Shown here: piece after piece, positions 8,006 through 10,542 of the stretch
Layout: each line of letters opens with the position of its first letter
Numbering within the stretch: position 1 is the first letter of the stretch
NCBI GenBank assembly: GCA_005223375.1
Contig: RXOD01006367.1
Location: 1-10,542 of the forward strand
DNA length: 10,542 nt
Reading direction: 5' to 3'
Origin: Amoebophrya sp. AT5.2
Lineage: Eukaryota > Sar > Dinophyceae > Syndiniales > Amoebophryaceae
The notes under the pieces: generated by a model
Database searches by the model: none
The model's input: only the letters and a program-made list of their open reading frames with translations
What the model was told of the DNA's origin: nothing
Program-made: the position numbers and the translations under genes

Positions 8006-8602
8006 ATGCACTTTCGAAACCGACCGAGAAAGAACGAGGCGGGCACCGTCGATGGCGGTAGAGCGTCGATACCTCCGTCGCTCATTTCTTCCTCTTTCAG
8101 GAGAACTCACGAGTCGCTCGTCGCAATGACCACTTTCGGCACCTACCGCATAGAGAGGCTGCTCTCCCCCCTCAGCATGAAGTTTCATCGTGAGTAAATA
8201 TTTCATGAACTTGTTGTTTTAAATTTGTTCATGAAATAGTCCCGAATCTTATCCATGTTATAATGAATGTATGCTTTATTCTTAAAGAATGAAGATCATG
8301 CGAATGTTCCAGCTGGGCGTAGGCGCGCCGGGCCTATGATTTTCCCGCAGCGCCAGGGGCGGGCTCAGCATCTTCCTACCTCTGTGGTACCAGCCAGCCC
8401 CTTCTACTTGTCCTTGTGGTTGTTTGATCGCGATGGATTGCTATGCTGCATTCACGAATCTACCACGCATCTTGTACCGCCAGTAACACGCACCCCCTCA
8501 GTAACTATTTCAGCTTCAGTCACCGTCGTTTACTGCAATACGAATTACTCCACCACAGGCCGAGACGAGAGAACCTCCCGAGCCGCGGCCGCCGTGCCTT
8601 AA
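8006..8602 (+). CDS. Hypothetical protein, two exons
   Basis: A plus-strand gene model of 157 residues: exon 1 at 8006-8189, a 123-nt intron, exon 2 at 8313-8602, ending TAA. Exon 1 ends at a near-consensus donor (GTGAGTAAA) and exon 2 starts after ATGTTCCAG. The two exons join in phase (C plus CT, proline), and the in-frame TAA within the donor is removed. The product starts MHFRNRPRKNEAG, with a second possible start at 8126 (MTTFGTYRIERLLSPLSMKF). The second half includes SPFYLSLWLFDRDGLLCCIHE and a Thr/Val/Ser-rich tail ending AAAAVP. No domain is recognised. The gene would be divergent from the Ser-rich gene with about 150 bp between start codons. The splice signals are the main support; the protein itself is not clearly conserved-looking. 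Confidence 0.42.
8190..8312 (+). other. Probable 123-nt GT-AG intron
   Basis: Donor GTGAGTAAA at 8190, acceptor ATGTTCCAG ending at 8312. Length is a multiple of three and both flanking exons share one frame. The interior is AT-rich in contrast to the flanks, as expected of an intron. It contains the perfect inverted repeat at 8199-8238 close to its 5' end. Confidence 0.5.
8199..8238. repeat. Perfect 12-bp inverted repeat
   Basis: TATTTCATGAAC at 8199-8210 is exactly matched in reverse complement by GTTCATGAAATA at 8227-8238, with a 16-nt AT-rich loop. It could form a stem-loop. It begins nine bases after the predicted donor, so it may be the mark of a mobile intron or a structural element that hides or exposes the splice site. 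Confidence 0.85.
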
Positions 8603-9278
8603 AATTAAATTTAGTCGTACTCGTATTATACTTCGTTCTTCTAGTATACCTATACTGCTAGGTGTAGTTTGTTGCTGTTGTTTTCGATGCAGTCCGGGGC
8701 TGCTCAAATACGCCGGAAGCAAGTAAGTACGTTCGTGCTACCTCTGTATGGTTTTACAATTACTGCGAAGTTGTAATCTATTTTGTGATGAAAAACAAAG
8801 AGTGTGCGTGTGATTCCGATCATCCCCGTCTCCCTGTACTATAGTCGTCGTACGAGACAAGGTAGTGCAAAGCGAAGAATAGCACGATGCAGTTAAGCAA
8901 GGTAACGGAGAATGCTGTGACTTTTGCCACTTCGAACAGATAAACGTTTGTTGAAATGATGAAACGAACGAATAAAAGAGATCCATGGAACGCGTGAAAT
9001 GGAGTGGTAGCTGCAGTTCTACGTAACACCCTGTGTCCTGTCGCGCGCAGCCGGAGCCGACACGCTCCTGGATGTACATGTTTATAAGTGCCAACAACTT
9101 ACTTGCGACGGGAGTCAGTCTTCGAAAGGAAACACAAACAGTATCTATTAATATCAGTAAACTAGCTTGGCTTCTGGTATAAATCATAGACACAACGAAC
9201 TTCATATAATCGTAACTTAAGCTACCTCTAACCCGAACCGCCCCCTGCCCCTTGATGACTGTGTTTCTCATGCCCATT
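8603..9278. other. Convergent 3' intergenic region with a long open frame
   Basis: Lies between the ends of the plus-strand hypothetical gene and the minus-strand macro-like gene. On the minus strand a frame is open from ATG 9277 to TAG at 8738 (179 codons), directly after the stop of the macro-like gene but in another frame. Its codons are AT-richer than those of neighbouring genes, it has no recognised domain, and a donor-like GTAAGT lies inside it. I do not call it a gene, though the length is unusual. A small palindrome (AGTATA-CC-TATACT) is at 8643-8656. Confidence 0.4.
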
Positions 9279-10511
9279 TCACCGAACGCGCATCGACTGG
9301 TTCTGCTGCGGTGCCGCCCTCGTCGGTGTCCTCCGCGGTGTCCTCCCTGCGACCTGCTGGCAGCAGCAGCAGAGAAACAGAAAGGCCCCCAGGCCGCCGA
9401 CAAAGAGTAACACGATCAAGACGACGACCACCGGAAACATACGTCTTTTTCCTTCGTCACAAAAAACAATTCGCTCAGGGACAACAAGAATCCAACAATC
9501 CTTCCTCCGCCTGCACGTAGTTGGTATTTTCGTGGCGCTCCAGCACGGTGGGTAAGTCTTGGGACAGCTCCCGCCCCCCGGGTATGGGATCGATGTACGG
9601 CGGTTCCTCCTCAATCTCTTCTTGCGACCGGCACTCGTCGCGGTAGTCAAGCTTGCGATCGTAGCGACAACCATGCGCCAGACGACGGAATGCGCGGTTG
9701 AATTCCATGTAGTGGTTGGCCTGGCTTTCGCCCTTCGCGCCGTGGTGAATGTGGAGTCGAATCTTCATGTCTTTGAGGTTGCCACGCTCCCCACTCGACA
9801 ACCTGCGGTACCACGCGTGATCCAGTGCTTCGGCCGTGTACTCCGCCAACCTCTCGTGGAACTTCCCTGCTTGCTTGTGCGTGATGGGCATCAGGCGGAG
9901 TCCCGTGATTTCATGACCTCCCATGTGCGAACGCTTCGCCATTTCCTGGAAGATATGCTTGTACATGAGCGAAAGTCTATCGATCGCCGTGTCAGAATCA
10001 CGAGACTTGTAGCTCCTGTCCGTGAAATCGGGGGCGATGGCGTGTATCACATTTGTGTACTTGGCACCCGATTTCAAGTGGTCTTTGTAAATGAAAGACT
10101 TTACGCCCCCCGCTTTCTGCATTCTCCCCAAACGTGTTTTGGCGACCTTTGTGCCCTTCCAGGGGTATTGGAAAAGTCTCCCCAGTTTACAAGGGTAAGC
10201 GATGTGCCCGCACTCTACTAGAATGAAACAAGAGGATGAAGAAACCGAGGGGCATGCCGCGTCTTTACTGCAACCGGGTGCGCATGGATGTGGCTAGTCT
10301 GCGGCTTCTTGCTGCTTGCTTCTGCAAATTTCGAAAGCTTCCCATTCGTCGCCACCGAACTAGTGACCTCCCTGGCGTGCTATGTAAGCATTTCTATGTA
10401 TTTATTGGTCCCCCCGTTCTACTAAGCTACTATGTATACCCCTCTCTCAGTCACAGTCTTCTTGCAAGAAGGAGAACGATGATAAGCATAAGGATATGGA
10501 CGAGTATACAT
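9279..10511 (-). CDS. Macro-domain-like protein with C-terminal transmembrane segment
   Basis: The core exon (about 10212 to 9517) carries features of a macro (ADP-ribose-binding) domain. These are a Gly-rich AGGV near 10115-10095, the strand YTNVIHAIAPDF at about 10059-10024 (compare the family's yViHavgP), a helix (DRLSLMYKHIFQEMAKR), then ITGLRLMPITHKQAGKF at about 9906-9859, where the family has a FPxISTG-type loop, followed by a helix (ERLAEYTAEAL). The two binding loops are not canonical, so ligand binding is uncertain. An acidic, Pro-rich tail follows. A 43-nt intron (9474-9516) then joins in frame to a last exon encoding RRMFPVVVVLIVLLFVGG, continuing to FLFLCCCCQQ: one membrane helix with a cysteine cluster suited to palmitoylation, ending MRVR before TGA at 9279-9281. 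The 5' end is uncertain. One in-frame model starts at ATG 10511 with introns at 10380-10439 and 10213-10268, but other splice choices are possible. The family call is moderate; coding is well supported. Confidence 0.5.
9474..9516 (-). other. Probable 43-nt GT-AG intron before the membrane exon
   Basis: Minus strand GTGCAGGCG starts at 9516 and TTGTTGTCCCTGAG ends at 9474. Removing these 43 nt moves from the macro-like frame, which would otherwise stop at 9475, into the frame of the membrane exon: ENTNY joins RIVFCDEGKRRM. The acceptor is T-rich; the donor is only GT plus partial consensus. Confidence 0.4.
10213..10268 (-). other. Candidate short intron near the 5' end of the macro-like gene
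   Basis: Minus strand GTAAAGACG starts at 10268 and a strong pyrimidine tract (TTTCTTCATCCTCTTG) leads to TTCTAGTAGAG. Acceptors at 10218, 10215 and 10213 are all possible. The choice of 10213 (56 nt) joins in phase to an upstream frame open from 10379 to 10269. The pyrimidine tract is clear; which AG is used is not. Confidence 0.4.
10380..10439 (-). other. Candidate 60-nt intron with repeated TACATAG
   Basis: Minus strand GTATACATAG at 10439 to CTTACATAG ending at 10380. TACATAG occurs three times (10430-10436, 10394-10400, 10380-10386 in plus coordinates). Removing it would connect a short first exon (ATG 10511) to the frame that follows. There is no pyrimidine-rich acceptor, so support is weak. 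Confidence 0.22.
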
Positions 10512-10542
10512 AAATAGTGCTACAACTCAAATTTTTTTTCTA

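Noticed and set aside
10380..10436. Three TACATAG copies as a repeat array
   Set aside because: Only seven bases long, irregular spacing and AT-rich context; kept only as a note within the candidate intron.
1..10542. tRNA, rRNA, CRISPR array, insertion sequence, or dinoflagellate spliced-leader gene
   Set aside because: I read both strands for T-loop motifs, repeat-spacer patterns, transposase motifs and the spliced-leader core and saw none. A covariance-model search would be more sensitive for RNAs.

Overview
The window reads as nuclear DNA of a gene-dense protist. The coding blocks are long, there are no bacterial ribosome-binding sites or operon overlaps, several proteins start with eukaryote-type signal peptides, and reading frames are best reconciled by short GT-AG introns (candidates of 43, 56, 57 and 123 nt). 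Long Ser/Ala/Gly low-complexity tracts and small intergenic gaps fit an alveolate-like or similar compact protist genome. The lineage is an inference; nothing here names a species.

Layout, left to right. (1) 1-1307, minus: 5' part of an unrecognised secreted or membrane-targeted protein, running off the left edge, with one likely 57-nt intron covering an in-frame TAG. (2) 1308-2434: mostly noncoding, with one weak plus-strand signal-peptide ORF at 1813-2097. (3) 2435-4309, minus: the one confidently named gene, a secreted GH5-family exo-beta-1,3-glucanase-like enzyme. (4) 4451-4906, plus: a possible small secreted protein divergent from it. (5) 4907-5423: nothing convincing. (6) 5424-6347, minus: a coiled-coil protein with TQT motifs resembling dynein light chain LC8 docking sites. 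(7) 6604-7854, minus: a disordered Ser-rich protein with a duplicated short motif. (8) 8006-8602, plus: a probable hypothetical gene, divergent from (7), with a 123-nt intron that holds a perfect 12-bp inverted repeat. (9) 8603-9278: no firm gene, though a 179-codon frame is open on the minus strand. (10) 9279 to about 10511, minus: a macro-domain-like protein whose last exon adds a transmembrane segment and a four-cysteine cluster.

The genes do not form an obvious pathway. The glucanase would act outside the cell or in a secretory compartment, the coiled-coil protein points to the cytoskeleton, and the macro-like protein may bind ADP-ribose-type ligands at a membrane. The most interesting signals are the membrane-tailed macro-like protein, the inverted-repeat intron, the duplicated MSSTGT-x-F motif with independent codons, and the set of very short introns. 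I found no mobile element, CRISPR array, tRNA or rRNA.
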